From Ctena decussata (taxonomy: Eukaryota; Mollusca; Bivalvia; Lucinida; Lucinidae): a stretch of 64,000 bases of DNA. The stretch covers positions 99,346,502-99,410,501 of the forward strand of contig OZ022501.1 in NCBI GenBank assembly GCA_963989385.1, given 5' to 3'. Shown one piece after another: positions 11,801-26,800 of the stretch (positions within the stretch are counted from its first letter, which is position 1; every line of letters starts with the position of its first letter). Position numbers and translations under genes: made by a program. The notes below the pieces were generated by a model. The model saw only the letters and a program-made list of their open reading frames with translations, ran no database searches and was not told the origin of the DNA.

Positions 11801-14800
11801 ACGTATAAAATTTTATTCGCAAAACATTCACCTTTTACCCCCTAAACCTAAATCTACTTTTCGACATCTACAGCGAGGTATCCAAGAATTACATAGAAAG
11901 TATGTTTTGGTTCCAGCATAGGGCCGCAAACAACGATGTTGTTGTTTGACGGCTACATTACATTAACACTTTAAACCAGGAACTTGGCGGTACAAGGACC
12001 TACAAAGAGACATCTGCAGAAGAGAGTTCTGTAGTTAAAGGACATTGTAGCCATTAACCTCTTAAGGTTTCTTTTAATGTTAAGGAACGCCAAGACAGGC
12101 TTCCTACGACGTATTGGTTACCAAAGTTTCATAAAACCGTATATAGCACGATTTATTGCCAATTCTAGTTCTTGTACTACAACTGAACGTTCTAAATTAT
12201 TAACCTCTTGCCTCACTGCTGTTAAAAATCATGTCATAAGGTACTGTGAAAAAGTTTATGAAAGGTCAGGTAAAAATTTCTTTTGGTCTGTTAAAAATTC
12301 TGGTGAGGTAATTAATAAACTGAAGTTGAGAGGGTCCTGTGCGACCAGTTTTTTCAACTTATGATTTTTCTACACTCTATACTACTTTGCCACATAATTT
12401 TATCAAAAAAAAAACTTATAGATTTAATAGAGTAGACCTTCCAAAGGGAAGGTTCACCTTTTCTTGCCTGTAACGAAAGAAACGTTTTCTTGAATTCTGA
12501 ACACTAAACCCGCTATAAACTTTGGTCATGTCAAAATATGTGTGAAGCATTAAGATACCTTTTAGATAATATTTACAGTAGATCTGGTACTAAATTATAC
12601 AGGCAAATTGTTGGTATACGGATGGTACAAATTGTGCTCCTCTTGTAGCGGATTTATCTGAAATTATTGAATTTTAACTCTACATCTAGATATCTAGATG
12701 ATATTTTAAATATTGACAATCCTTACTTTGAAGGCAGTGTGAATCAAATTTATCCAACTCAGTTGCAGTTAAACAAAGCTAATGCAGCCGTTACTGAAGC
12801 CTCTTTTTTGGATTTACATTTATCTGTTTCAAATGGGTTTGTTTCATCCAAAATTTATGATAAACGCGATGACTTTGATTTAGACATAGTAAATTTTCCA
12901 TTTTTGGATGGCGATGTTCCCCGTTCTACCTCTTACGGGGATTACATTTCTCAACTTTTTCGATTTGCTAGAGTGTCCAGTTATGTGACTGACTTCAATG
13001 CCCGTCATAAAAGTTTAACTGCAAAGCCTCTCCAACACAACAAGGCTATAGATATAACAAACTTCGAAAAGCATTTTCAAAATTCTTTCGCAACACTATG
13101 AATTGGTGTCTAAATTCAATGTCGGATTAAAAAGTATTTTGCAACAGGGCCTATCGGAACCAGAATTTAATGGTGACTTAGTCTATAAATTCAAAGAAAT
13201 ATTGTAGATAAATCTGATCTTTCTGATCAGTTCAAGACAATTATCATCCGTTACAAACGTATTGGATATAATATAAATGCAATGCTACAGTCTGCATGTT
13301 TAGTGGTTTACCCAATCATGGTTAAAAACTTTGCTTCCCTCTTTAATTGCACGTTGGTTAGGCATCAGACTCAATGATGGGCCCGACATAAAGCTACTTA
13401 ATATAGTTAGTTGGGGCCGGAGTTTGCCTTGATTCGGAGCTCAACTGATAGTTTTGTTTTGCTCCGGTATTTCAGTGGTGCTGTCTGACTTCCAAGGGGT
13501 CTTCTGGTGTCGCAATACGTTCGTTTCGTTGAGTCCACATCTCTGATTCATTATAGGCCTTATCCGTGATTTGTTTGTTTCCGATGATGATTCATTGATG
13601 AGTTAGGAAACCTTCATGCGGACCAAACAGCTAACTTAATGTTTCAAACCACTGCAGAAGCAGTGGGCGTAGTTTGGGCCCAGTAATACATGTTTAAGCC
13701 CCCCCCCTCTCCCAGTAATCTTTTGCTGACCGTTTCAAGGTGGTACTTCTGTTGCGGTTCCTGGATGTTATATTGTGCTGTGTCCGCTTGTCTATGGTCT
13801 CTGGCGGGTTTTTTCGCCTGTATTGCTGCCCAATCTGCCCAAAATAAAAACAAAAGTAAAAATAGATGTTGATGCTGTTATTGGTGTGGCTGAACGACCA
13901 TCTGCTTGGGAAAGAGCTGCTCATTCGGTTTAATGTGCGTGTCTTTCGTAAACTTGTGTCAATTTCTGTGTGTATGTGCTTCTTTCCCTATTGGTTTTGA
14001 GAGCGAAATGTGGGATTTGATTGTATTAATTCCTGATCATTGCCTATCCTTTTACTTTACTGGAAATCTTCGAAACATTTTCGAATCCAAACACTATAGA
14101 TAACCAGGTAGCGGTTAATGGATATGATTTTATTCGAAAAGGTAGAGTTGATACCCAGGATAAAAATGGTGGCGGAATCATGTTGTATTACAGAATTTTT
14201 TAAGTGCGAACGTAGACCTGAACTTTCAAAACACGTGTAACACAGGCTACATCAACAAGAACTGATCATATTTACACCTCCAATCCTGAAAATATTTCGG
14301 AATGCTTTGTGTGTTAACGCACGATCAGAGATCATTTTCCAGTTTGGTATTTACGACAAAAGTAATCGTAAATCTCCAAACATAAGCATATAACTACCTC
14401 ACATTGCTGCTACAAAAAATAATGAGGCTATAACTTCCTTGCTGAGCTCACCAGGGATCTAAACACCTTTCCAACTGATCTCGAAACAGTAGAAGATGAT
14501 TTGCCTTTATGGTCCTCCTTAATTTGAATGCATCTAAACAGACACGTCCCTATCAAACCTAAGCCTGTTAAAACAAGCGCCTGCCCGACTGATTTACCCC
14601 AGAAATCACAACCAGAGGACCAATGGTCCTGTAGCTCACCTGCCACTTGGTCCTGGTGTATATTTTAATGCTTTTATACATGTATATAGCACCAGGGCAG
14701 GGGCAGATAACCCCCCTCCGTTGGGGATTAATGTTGAGTCCCAATTCTATATACCAAGCCACAAGGTCACTGGGCCTTTGGTTCTGGACAAAGGTTTCTG

Positions 14801-17800
14801 AAGGGTTTTTATCATATATGGGCGTGGCGGCCACCATGTTCATGTGACCATGACCATCTGAACAAACTTTGATTCCTTTGACCCAGTATTAAAGTTCCAT
14901 ATGAAATACAATAATTATTTGTAGAAACTATGATATATACATACCGGTACCAAGTTTCAAGGTTATAGGCCTTTCGGTTCTCGAGAAAAAGACGTTTGAA
15001 GAGTTTTTACCATATATGGGCATGGTGGCCATCTTGGTCAAGTGACCAAGACCATCTGAACAAAATATGGTTCCTTTAAGCCGGTGAAGCTCCATATGAA
15101 ATATGGCTTCAATTGACCCTGGTGGCCTCTGAGAAGATGTTTGAAAATGTTGACGGGTGACAGAATCTCAATGACCTTGTACAAAAGTCAAAGAATGACC
15201 TTGACCATATCTTCATCTGGTCATTTAATCAACCATATACACCAAATATTGCACCTTAGACTTAAATAGTTTTTGAAAAATCCACTGTTTAAGCATTTTC
15301 CCATATAAAAGCCTACATAATGTACCAAAGTTGACAGTGTCATAAATTAGGTCAAGGTCAACGCACGATCATTTGTATAAACTATGATGGGCTTGAGTGC
15401 CCAAAGCTACATACCAAGTTTCAAGGTCATACGCCTTTTGGTTCTGGAGAAGAAGATTTTGAAGGGTTTTTAACATATACGTGCTGGCGGCCATCTTGGA
15501 CAAGACCCCAAGAACAAACTTTTATTCTTCAATCACACTTAGACTCCATATGAAATTTAGCTTCAATCAGACCAGTGGTTTCAGAGGAGAAGATGTTTTG
15601 AAAATCATGATGACGGACAGACCGACAAAATGACCTTGACCTTCAGTGACATTATATCTTCATCTGGTCATTTAGTTGACCATATATACCACGTATTGTA
15701 CCTTAGACTTAAATAGTTTCTGAGAAATCCACTGTATAAGCGTTTTCCCGTATAAGCGCCTAATGTACCAAAGTTGACCATGTCGTAAATTAGGTCAAGG
15801 TCAACGCAAGGTCATCATTTATATAAACTTTAATGGGCCCGCATGCCCGATGCTACATACCAAGTTTCAAGGTCATTGGCCTTTTGGTTCTGGAGAAGAA
15901 GATTTTCGAAGGGTTTTTACCATATACGGGCATGACGGCCTTCTTGGTCATGTGATCCAGACCCCGGGTATAAACTTTAGTTCCCCTATCCCACTGAGAC
16001 ACCATATGAAATTTGGCTTCAATCTACACAGTGGTTTCAGAGGAGATGTTTGAAAATCTTGATGACGGACAGACCGACAAAATGACCTTGACCTTCAGTG
16101 ATATAACATCTTAATCTGGTCATTTAGTTGACTATATAAACCACATATTGTACCTTACACTTAAATAGTACCTGAGAAATCCACTGTATAAGTGTTCTCC
16201 CATATAAAAGCCTAACATACCAAAAGTGACCATGTTGTAAATAAGGTCAAGGTCAAAGCAAGGTCATCATTTGTATAAACTATGATAAGCCCACATGCCG
16301 TAAGCTACATACCAAGTTTCAAGGTCATAGGCCTTTTGGTTCTGGAGAAGACGATTTTTGAAAACAAATTACCATATATGGGCATGGCAGCCATCTTGGT
16401 CATGTGACCCAAATCCCGGGTACAAACTTTCGTTCCCCCATCCCACTGAGACTCCATATGAAATTTGGCTTCAATCTCCCCAGTGGTTTCAGATGAGAAG
16501 ATGTTTGAAAATCTTGACGACGGATGGTCTGACGGAATGACCTTGACCTTTATAGACATGATATCTTCATCTGGTTAGTTGGTCGACCATGTATACAACA
16601 TATTGTACCTTAGACTTAAATAGATTCTGAGAAATCCACTGTTTAAGCGTTTTTCCATATAAAAGCCTAACGTACCAAAGTTGACCATGCCGTAAATTAG
16701 ATCAAGGTCAACGCAAGGTCATGATTTGTATAAACTATAATAAGCCGGCCTGCCCGATGCTACATACCAAGTTTCAAGGTCATAGGCCTTTTGGTTCTTG
16801 AGAAGAAGAGTTTTGAAGGGTTTTACCATATATGGGCATGGCGGCCACCTTGGTCATGTGACCCAGACCCCGGGTACAAACTTTTGTTCCCCCATCCTAC
16901 TGAGACTCCATATGAAATTTGGATTCAATCGGCCAAGTGGTTTCAGAGGAGAAGATGTTTGAAAAACTTGACGACGGACGGTCCGATGGAATGACCTTGA
17001 CCTTTAGTGACATAATATCTTCATCTGGTCATTTAGTCGACCATGTATACCAAGTATTGTAACTTAGACTTAAATAGTTTCTGAGAAATCCACTGTTTAA
17101 GCGTTTTCTCATATAAAAGCCTAACGTAACAAAGTTGACCATGCTGTAAATTAGGTCAAGGTCAACCCAAGGTCATGATTTGTACAAACTATGATGGGCC
17201 CGCATGCCCGATGCTACATACCAAGTTTCAAGGTCATAGGCCTTTTGGTTCTTGAGAAGATTTTTGAAGGGTTTTTACCATATATGGGCATGTCGGCCAT
17301 CTTGGTCATGTGACCCAGACCCCGGGTAAAAACTTTCGTTCCACTATCCCACTGAGACTGCATATGAAATTTGGCTTCAATCGGCCCAGTGGTTTCAGAG
17401 GAGAAGATGTTTAAATATCTTGACGACGGATGGTCCGACGGAATGACCTTGACCATTAGTGACAAAATATCTTCATCTGGTGATTTAGTCGACCATGTAC
17501 ACCAAGTATTGTGCCTTAGACTTAAATAGTTTCTGAGAAATCCACTGTTTAAGCGTTTTCCCATATAAAAGCCTAACGTTCCAAAGTTGACCATGTCCTA
17601 AATTAGGTCAAGGTCAACGCAAGGTCATCATTTGTATAAACTTTAATGGGCCCGCATGCCCGATGCTACATACCAAGTTTCAAGGTCATTGGCCTTTTGG
17701 TTCTGGAGAAGAAGATTTTCGAAGGGTTTTTATCATATACGGGCATGGCGGCCTTCTTGGTCATGTGATCCAGACCCCGGGTATAAACTTTAGTTCCCCT

Positions 17801-20800
17801 ATCCCACAGAGACACCATATGAAATTTGGCTTCAATCTCCACAGTGGTTTCAGAGGAGATGTTTGAAAATCTTGATGACGGACAGACCGACAAAATGACC
17901 TTGACCTTCAGTGACATAACATCTTAATCTGGTCATTTAGTTGACTATATATACCACATATTGTACCTTACACTTAAATAGTACCTGAGAAATCCACTGT
18001 ATAAGTGTTTTCCCATATAAAAGCCTAACATACCAAAAGTGACAATGTTGTAAATTAGGTCAAGGTCAAAGCAAGGTCATCATTTGTATAAACTATGATA
18101 AGCCCACATGCCCAAAGCTACATACCAAGTTTCAAGGTCATAGGCCTTTTGGTTCTGGAGAAGACGATTTTTGAAAAAAAATTACCATATATGGGCATAA
18201 CAGCCATCTTGGTCATGTGACCCAAATCCCGGGTACAAACTTTCGTTCCCCCATCCCACTGAGACTCCATATGAAATTTGGCTTCAATCTCCCCAGTGGT
18301 TTTAGATGAGAAGATGTTTGAAAATCTTGACGACGGATGGTCTGACGGAATGACCTTCACCTTTATAGACATGATATCTTTAGCTGGTTAATTGGTCGAC
18401 CATGTATACAACATATTGTACCTTAGACTTGAATAGATTCTGAGAAATCCACTGTTTAAGCGTTTTTCCATATAAAAGCCTAACGTATTAAAGTTGACCA
18501 TGCCGTAAATTAGATCAAGGTCAAAGCAAGGTCATCATTTGTATAAACTATGATAAGCCGGCCTGCTCAATGCTACATACCAAGTTTCAAGGTCATAGGC
18601 TTTTTGGTTCTGGAGAAGAAGAGTTTTGAAGGGTTTTTACCATATATGGGCATGGCGGCCATCTTGGTAATGTGACCCAGACCTCGGGTATAAACTTTTG
18701 TTCCCCCATCCTACTGAGACTCCATATGAAATTTGGCTTCAATCGGCCCAGTGGTTTCAGAGGAGAAAATGTTTGAAAAACTTGACGACGGATGGTCCGA
18801 CGGAATGACCTTGACCTTTAGTGATATAATATCTTCATCTGGTCATTTAGTCAACCATGTATACCAAGTATTGTACCTTAGACTTAAATAGTTTCTGAGA
18901 AATCCACTGTTTAAGCGTTTTCTCATATAAAAGCCTAACGTTACAAAGTTGACCATGCCGTAAATTAGGTCAAGGTCAAAGCAAGGTCATGATTTGTACA
19001 ACTATAATGGGCCCGCATGCCCGATGCTACATACCAAGTTTCAAGGTCATAGGCCTTTTGGTTCTGGAGAAGAAGATTTTTGAAGGGATTTTACCATATA
19101 TGGGCATGTCGGCCATCTTAGTCATGTGACCCAGACCCCGGGTAAAAACTTTCGTTCCCTCATCCCACTGAGACTCCATATGAAATTTGGCTTCAATCGG
19201 CCCAGTGGTTTCAGAGGAGAAGATGTTTAAATATCTTGACGACGGATGGTCCGACGGAATGACCTTGACCATTAGTGACATAATATCTTCATCTGGTTAT
19301 TTAGTCGACCATGTATACCAAGTATTGTGCCTTAGACTTAAACAGTTTCTGAGAAATCCACTGTTTAAGCGTTTTCCCATATAAAAGCCTAGCGTAACAA
19401 GGTTGACCATGCCGTAAATTAGGTCAGGGTCAACGCAAGGTCATGATTTGTACAAGCTATGATGGTCCCGCATGCCCGATGCTACATACCAAGTTTCAAG
19501 GTCATAGGCTTTTTGGTTCTGAAGAAGAAGATTTTTGAAGGGTTTTTACCATATATGGGCGTTGCGGCCATCTTGGTCATGTGACCCAGATACCCCGAAC
19601 AAACTTTCGTTCCCCCAACCCATGGAGGCTCCATACAAAATTTGGCTTTGATCGGCCCAGCGGTTATGGAGAAGAAGACCTTTGAAAATGGTGGACAGAC
19701 GTACGACGGACGACGGACGGACGGACTACGGAGCATTGCCATACTAAAAGCTCACCTTTGAGCCTTCGGCTCAGGTGAGCTAAAAATGCAGAGATTAAGG
19801 GATGATTGCAAACGTTTGAATCAATGGGCGGAAATAACGTAATAAAACCAGACATTTGATAAGAACTGCCAAACGCAAATATTTTATCTGAATCTTTTAT
19901 CAAACTAAAGAGTCTAAACCTATTTGGGCCTATCTGCGCTCAGTAAATGGTGACTCAGAAGCTTCAGGTAAACACTTGCCTGATAAGATCTTTCAATTGG
20001 TAATGAACGCATCACCAAGGCAGAAGAAATTGCTCAGAAACTGAACGTATACTTCTTCTCAATTACGGATATTTCCAGTGAAAGTTATACCGATGCGATT
20101 AGACACTGATTGCATATCTAATTACGCCAACGACAAAGTCCCAACTCGTCCGTATTTTTCCATCCTATTTATTACTGTGAAATTAGTTATTTCATATATT
20201 GATAAAGTTGAAACGTCCAAAGCAACAGGTCTCGATTGCCTTGGACCAAGACTTCTAAAAGCAACAGCCTCAGTCACTACCCCATCAATCGCTATGTTGA
20301 TCAATAAAAGTATAAACACAGGTGTATTTCCGACACAGCTAATGCGTGTCCAATCTTTGAAGGCGGTGAGAATTCCGACCCATCCATTTTCAGGCCCATT
20401 TCTATCTTAGAGACAGTGTCTAAAACTTTCTAAAAGCATATTCACAAACATTTAATGAGATTTGTAACAAACAAACTTTTGCACAAAAGCTCTCCTTGGA
20501 TAAATTTAGCCAATCGGCTCTTCAATGGTTTAAATCGTATTTAAGCCATCGCCATCAAGCCATTGAAAGCGAAAAGGGACTTACAGAGTTCTCTTGTGTT
20601 ATTTCGGGCGTCCCACAAGGGTCTTTTTAGGCCCTACATTATTCCTTATATATTTAAACGATTTACTGCTTCATTTGACCGTTGTTTTTGTGATCTTTAT
20701 GCCGATGATGCGACGGTCCACACCTATGATAAGAATATAACGAATATTGAGGTAGGCATAGTAAAAATTTTGGCAAAGCTATTGCGCGGATCAAGTCCAA

Positions 20801-23800
20801 TAAAATGCAAGTTCACTTCAGAAAAACAACATGCATACTAGCTGGGGCAAGGCATCGACTAAATATGACCCGTTATTTAAAAAACATGTTGAAAACGAAT
20901 GCAATCTGAATGTATCCTAGCAATAACTTCTAGGATTTTTTATTGATGCAAATCTGACGTGGTAATCTCATACCGACCAACTTTGTTCACTCGTGTATTC
21001 TACAAACCGCATTTCAGACAGTTATCACAGTACGTTGCCATAAAGGTACAGAAAATGTTTTCCATGGATACATTCTTCCGTTTATAGATTATGAATCTCT
21101 TACTTGGGGATCAGCGGCAGTTTCTCATATAGAACATCCGTTAAGACTTCAAAAGCTGGCTGCTCGCATAAACCTGCGCGCAGTACTGGTTTAGCTCGCC
21201 CCTCTCTTAGTAATTTCTTTTCTGGCCGTCCCAAGCCGGTACTTCTGTTTAGTTTTTTTTATGGTTTCAAGTGTTGGTTGTCGCTTTGACTGTTTTGATA
21301 TATGCTTTGTTATGTTAAGGCTAGCTCTGACATTAAAAATTGGAAATGGGTAAAATAGATGTTTAATGATTTACGTATAATTTGTTCTGATTGTCAGAGT
21401 TGGTGCTTTTTGAAAGTCTGTTGTGCGGGCGGTAGTTGTTTTAGTTGGGTTGAACAACTAAGTATCTGATGAACCAAACAAAGGGCGAGGGTTGCTCGAC
21501 CACAAACCGGTTAAGCCCTGTAGTATTTTCATTAAGGCTGTCTCAAGGCGGCAGTTCGGTTTGGGTTCTTCTTGGTTGTGTTACTGATAGATTGTGTGTG
21601 ATGTTAAAGCTAGCCCGTTGACCACCTACATTGGAAATTGCTGTTCACGTGGCTGCCGCTGGTGCTGTCTTTGGTGGTGACTCATTTTGTGTTGTCTCTT
21701 TTCCACATGGTGTCTTTGGCTGGATCTGGAACTGAATTGTGTCAGGTCCTGAGAATTTTTCGCCTTATGTTTACATACGCCATCTGCTCACATGTTCGAA
21801 CAGCTTGGCTGGCTTTCTGTCAAATACAGACTAAAATGCAACAAGGCTGTCCTTACTTACAGAGCACTTATTAATTTGACCCCAGAATGTATTTCAAATT
21901 TCTTGTAACCGATGTCCGTAATCCGTCAAACCTGAGATGGTCGGATAATGTTTTATTATATATACCTAAATCCAGAACAGCTGTATTCTATAAATCTTCC
22001 TCCTGCTCAGCACCAAAGCTTCGGGATGCTCTTCCTCAGTCTGATAGCAATTCTTCTGATTGTAGACTCGATCGCCACTATAGCTTACAGTAGAAGCAGT
22101 TGTATTTTATTGTTGTATGTTTCATGCTCTATGTTGTACATATAAATGCCCTTAAAAGGGTAAGCTTCTTAATGTGGCTGTGGGGATCAACTTAAAGGAG
22201 GTCTTATCATACCGGAAGTCCCTCAGCTTTCATGGTTGCGTCTTTGACTCGGTGGTGTGTCTTAGATAATCGGTGCCATCTTCCTTTCGTCAAATGACTG
22301 AAGAATGATTACAACTCATTTGACACTCGATGCACGGTCCAAGATTATGAGTGAATAACACCATGACATGATTTTTATGCTTCTCTCGTTTCTCAATTTT
22401 AAGAAACAAGAATATTTTACTGTTAACAATTTTTCCATGACAGTGGAGACACCGTTTAGATTATTGAAATTTGAAATTCTTACAATGGTAAACATTTTCT
22501 CAAGAAACACTAACACTTAATCAGAGTTCGACAAAAAATGAAAATTATTATTTGTTTCCATTTATGAACAATAATAATTTAGATATTACACAAGTGTGTA
22601 AATAAAAATACAGAATAGATAAACAAGGTGTTTTGGCTTCTTTCTTTATGGTCTGTGCAGGCCAACTTGTGACCACTGACTGGGTACGAGCTGTCATTTT
22701 GCTATTAACTCTTGTTTTCTTACTCCTTGTATTCTTGCTTTACTTAACTATTCTCGTCTGGTGACGTGGTTGGGATGTGGAATTGGTTGTATTGGATCCT
22801 TAACCAGCTGATATGCTCTGTTGCTGTTGTTTTCAATCAGGCAAGTTTCAGTCTCCTCGCACTGAGTATCTATCTAGTCCTCCTTTGCTTTCTTCCTGGG
22901 GCTTCTGGACCTCTCGCTAGCTTTGCTGTATTCTTTCGCTCCTTCTGCCTCATACCGCCTCTCTTTCAAATCCCTCCTCTCACAACAGTAGTTGGGAGCA
23001 ACTTTAGTGACCAGGTTTTTTTTTCCTGCGACGTTCCTTTCCCAGAATTTCTATGGCTATGTCAGTCACGGCTGTATTGTAAGTAGAAATCATGGTATCT
23101 ATGTCCATGTCATCAACCCTCATACCTATGAGTGGTGAAATTTTCCCAGCTATTTTTGCTAGAAATGTGCTTGCTACATCTGGGTTTCTTAGCTTCTAGT
23201 TCAAACCAAAGTCTTGGCTGGGTTGGCTTTTTGGTTTTCTTCAGAAGTACTCGGAAGGTCATCATCACCAAGATATGATCACTTCCTTTGTCTGCAGATT
23301 TTGATGCTTCCTATATGAGGCCACGTCCATCAACTGGATGGTAAATGGGGTTCAGTGGTATTTTTCATTACTAGGTTTTAATGGTTTGCAAACTCGAGGA
23401 GTTTCAGAACTCTATCATTTTCTCCGTATTGATTTAGGGTCTGTACATGTCTCTCCAGTTTGCCTGTGCTCCCCCTCCAAGTTCCTAGGAGAGGGCGACG
23501 TTTGGGCCCAGTATAGCATGTTAAAGCACCACGTAATCTTTTGCTGACCGTTCCAATGCGGTACTTCTGTTGTGGTTCCATGATGCTACATTTTGCTATG
23601 TCCACTTGTCTATGCTGCTCTTTGGCGGTTTGGTAACCTGTTTTGCTACTCAATCTGCCTTTTGTTTTGTTCTGTTTTGTAAGTTAAAAATACATGTAAA
23701 ATAGATAAAAATAGATGTTGATGTTTATTTTTATAATTTTTTTATTAGGGTAGCTGAATGACCACCTGTTTGGGAAAGAGCTGCTCATTCGGTTTACCGT

Positions 23801-26800
23801 GCGTGTCTTTCGTGAACATGTGTCAATTTTTCCGTGTATGTGTGCTTCTTCTCCTATTGGTTTTGTGGTCGAGATATGGGATTTGATTGTATTAAGTCCC
23901 GGTTCTTGCCTATCTTTTTACTTCAGCATTTCAGTCCTATTATAAAACCAGAATGTCCCTCTTAGGTGTTTGTTCTATGATTTCCTGGTCTTGCTAGTTA
24001 CAGTGATCGACCTCTTTGTCATCGTGTCCAGATGTTGGTGCATAAACCTATTTAATGGTTATATTTAATAGAGCGGCTCTCCAGAGAATTGGGATTAGTC
24101 TGTTAGACACTTGGCGGCAACCTACGACCGCACTTACCATGCCCTTATGCATAAGAAATCCAACCTCATACCCATGTCTGTCATTTTCTCTACTGAAACA
24201 AACCTTGTGACTTATCTGTTGACATTTCACCAAAGTTGTTCCAGCGCATCTCACCTACATTAGCAAGTCATGCCTTTTCTATCGCTAACAAACAACTATC
24301 AATGATTTCCTAAAAAACGGAGATTATGCACGACACATCCGAAGTGTTAGAATCAAATTAATATTTACATTTGCGGCTCCTCAAATAACCCCTCCAAATT
24401 CAAAGCAAATATCTTTGCACAGTTTAAGATAGGCAATGATCAGAGACTGATACAATTAGATCCAATATACCGCCCTAAAACCAAAAAGGATGGAAGTGTA
24501 TACATAAACTGACAGCAGTTCACGAAAGGGCCGCAAGGTAAACCAAAAGAACAGCTGTTTCCAAGATAGTGGTCGTTCAGCTACCCAGACTATTATACCT
24601 CTCATACAACAGGTGAACAAAAGCACCGACATGGAAAAATAAAACAACTAACAGCAAGGAACCACAATAGAAGTATCGCCTTGAGACGGTCAACAATAAA
24701 TTACTGTGAATAGGTGTCTTAAAATGGCTTTACTGGATCCATACTCTTCCACTTAGAAGCTGCAACGGTTAAAAACAGTGCAGTATGAAGTTAGATCCTT
24801 AACCAGCTGGTATGCTTTCTTGCTGTTGTTTTTATTCAGGCAAGTTTCAATCTCTTTACACTGACTAGCTATCCCGTCGTCCTTTGCTTTCTTCACTGCC
24901 TTTTGAATCCTCTTGTTTGCTTCCTTGTATTCTTCTGCTCCTTCTGCTTCATACCTCTTCTTCTTCAAATTTCTCCTCTCATCACAGAGGTCGAGAACAT
25001 CTCTGGTGACCCAGGGCTTTTTCCTGTGACGTTCCTTCCCAAGTATCTCACTAGCTGCCTCAGTCATTACTGTATTGTATGGGGTAATCATGGTATCTAT
25101 GCCCATGTCATCATCCCTCAGACCAATGAGAGGTGCAAATTTCCAACCTATTGTTGCTTGAAAAGTGCATGCCACATCTGGGTCCCTTAATTTCTCAAGA
25201 TCAAACTTTAGTCTTGGCTGGGTTGGCTTTTTCGCCTTCTTCAGACGAACTTGGAAGGTCATCATCACCAGGTCATGGTCGCTTCCTATGTCTGCTCCAG
25301 GCAAACTCTTTGTACTATGGATGTTGACTCCTGATCGGAAGCACTTCCTTACCAAGATGTAAAAATCTGATTGTGGTGTTTCCCATCTGGAATGTGCCCT
25401 GTTCATCTTCTTGATGGTTTGTGAGGGTCAATGTTGTTTGTCAGTACTAGGCTGTTACAGGCTGCAAACTCTAGAAGTCTGAGACCTCTCTCATTTTTCT
25501 CGACATTGCAGTAGGGTCTACAAACGTTTTCCCAGTCTGCCTGTGCATCCTTTCCAACTTTAGCATTCCATTCCCTTGTACAACCAGAATGTCCTTCTTG
25601 GGTGTTTGGTTTATGATTTCCTGGAGTTGCTGGTAGAAGTGTTCTATCTCATTGTCGTCATGCCCAGATGTTGGAGCATAAACCTGTATGATGGTGATGT
25701 TAAAAGCTGCTCTTAGGCGAATTGAAATCAGTCTGCTGGAGACTGGCATCCCAAGACAATACTCACCATGTCCTCATGCACAAGAAATCCAACCCCATAC
25801 TCATGTTTGTCTTCTTCTCCACTGAAATAAACTTTGTGTCTGTCATCTGTTGACTTCTCACCAAGGAGAATGGTTCAGAACAACAGCTGGAGTAAGACAA
25901 GGATGTCTTCTGTCACCCACCCTCTTTAACATTTCTCTCGAACGGATCATGTCTGATGCTCTGGAAGAACATCACGGAAAGGTTAGCATAGACGGCAGAA
26001 ACATTACCAATCAGCGGTTTGCCGATGACATAGACGCTCTAGCTGAGGAAGAGCAAGAACTAGAAGCTCTAGTTGAAAGTCTCGTCCAAACCTGCACAAG
26101 GTATAAGATGGGGACCAGTGCAGAGAAGACCGAACTGATGACGAACAGCGCAGATGGCATCCATGGGGGGATCAAGGTAAAAGGGCAGAAGCTGGGTACT
26201 GTAAAAAGTTTCAAATACCTTGGAGCAGTTTTCTCAGGTGATGGCTCAAAACAGGAGGTTCTCTCAAGGATGGCACAAGCCACATGAGCTCTTACCAAGC
26301 TGAAACCAATTTGGAGAGATAACAACACATCTCTTGGATCAAAGGTGAAACTTATGCGCTCCCTTGTCATTTCCATATTTCTGTAGGCCTATGAATCGTG
26401 GACCTTGACAACAGAGTTAGAGAAAAGAATGCAGGCCTTTGAGATGAAATGCTACCGAAGGTTACTGAACATTTCGTACAAGGACCATATAACCAATGAG
26501 GAGGTTCGCAGGAAGATCCAAGCAGTCATTAGAGAATATGATGAACTCCTGACGCTGGTCAAGAAATGGAAACTAAGGTGTTTTGGCCACGTCTCAAGGT
26601 CTTCTGGTTTAGCAAAGACAATTCTTCAGGGCACAGTAAAAGGAACAAGAAGAAGAGGTAGACAGAAGAAGAGGTGGGAAGACAATATCAAGGGGTGGAC
26701 AGGAATAGATTTTGCCAGCTCAACCAGGGCAGCTGAAGACAGGACAAGGAGGAAAGGTATTGTGGTGCCCCAACGACCTGGTAAGGTTATGGGATAGAAT

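Noticed and set aside
15850..19742. Several similar 60-126-codon frames in the array
   Set aside because: They recur with the 453-bp unit on both strands, with no domain and no start context. They are by-products of the tandem repeat.
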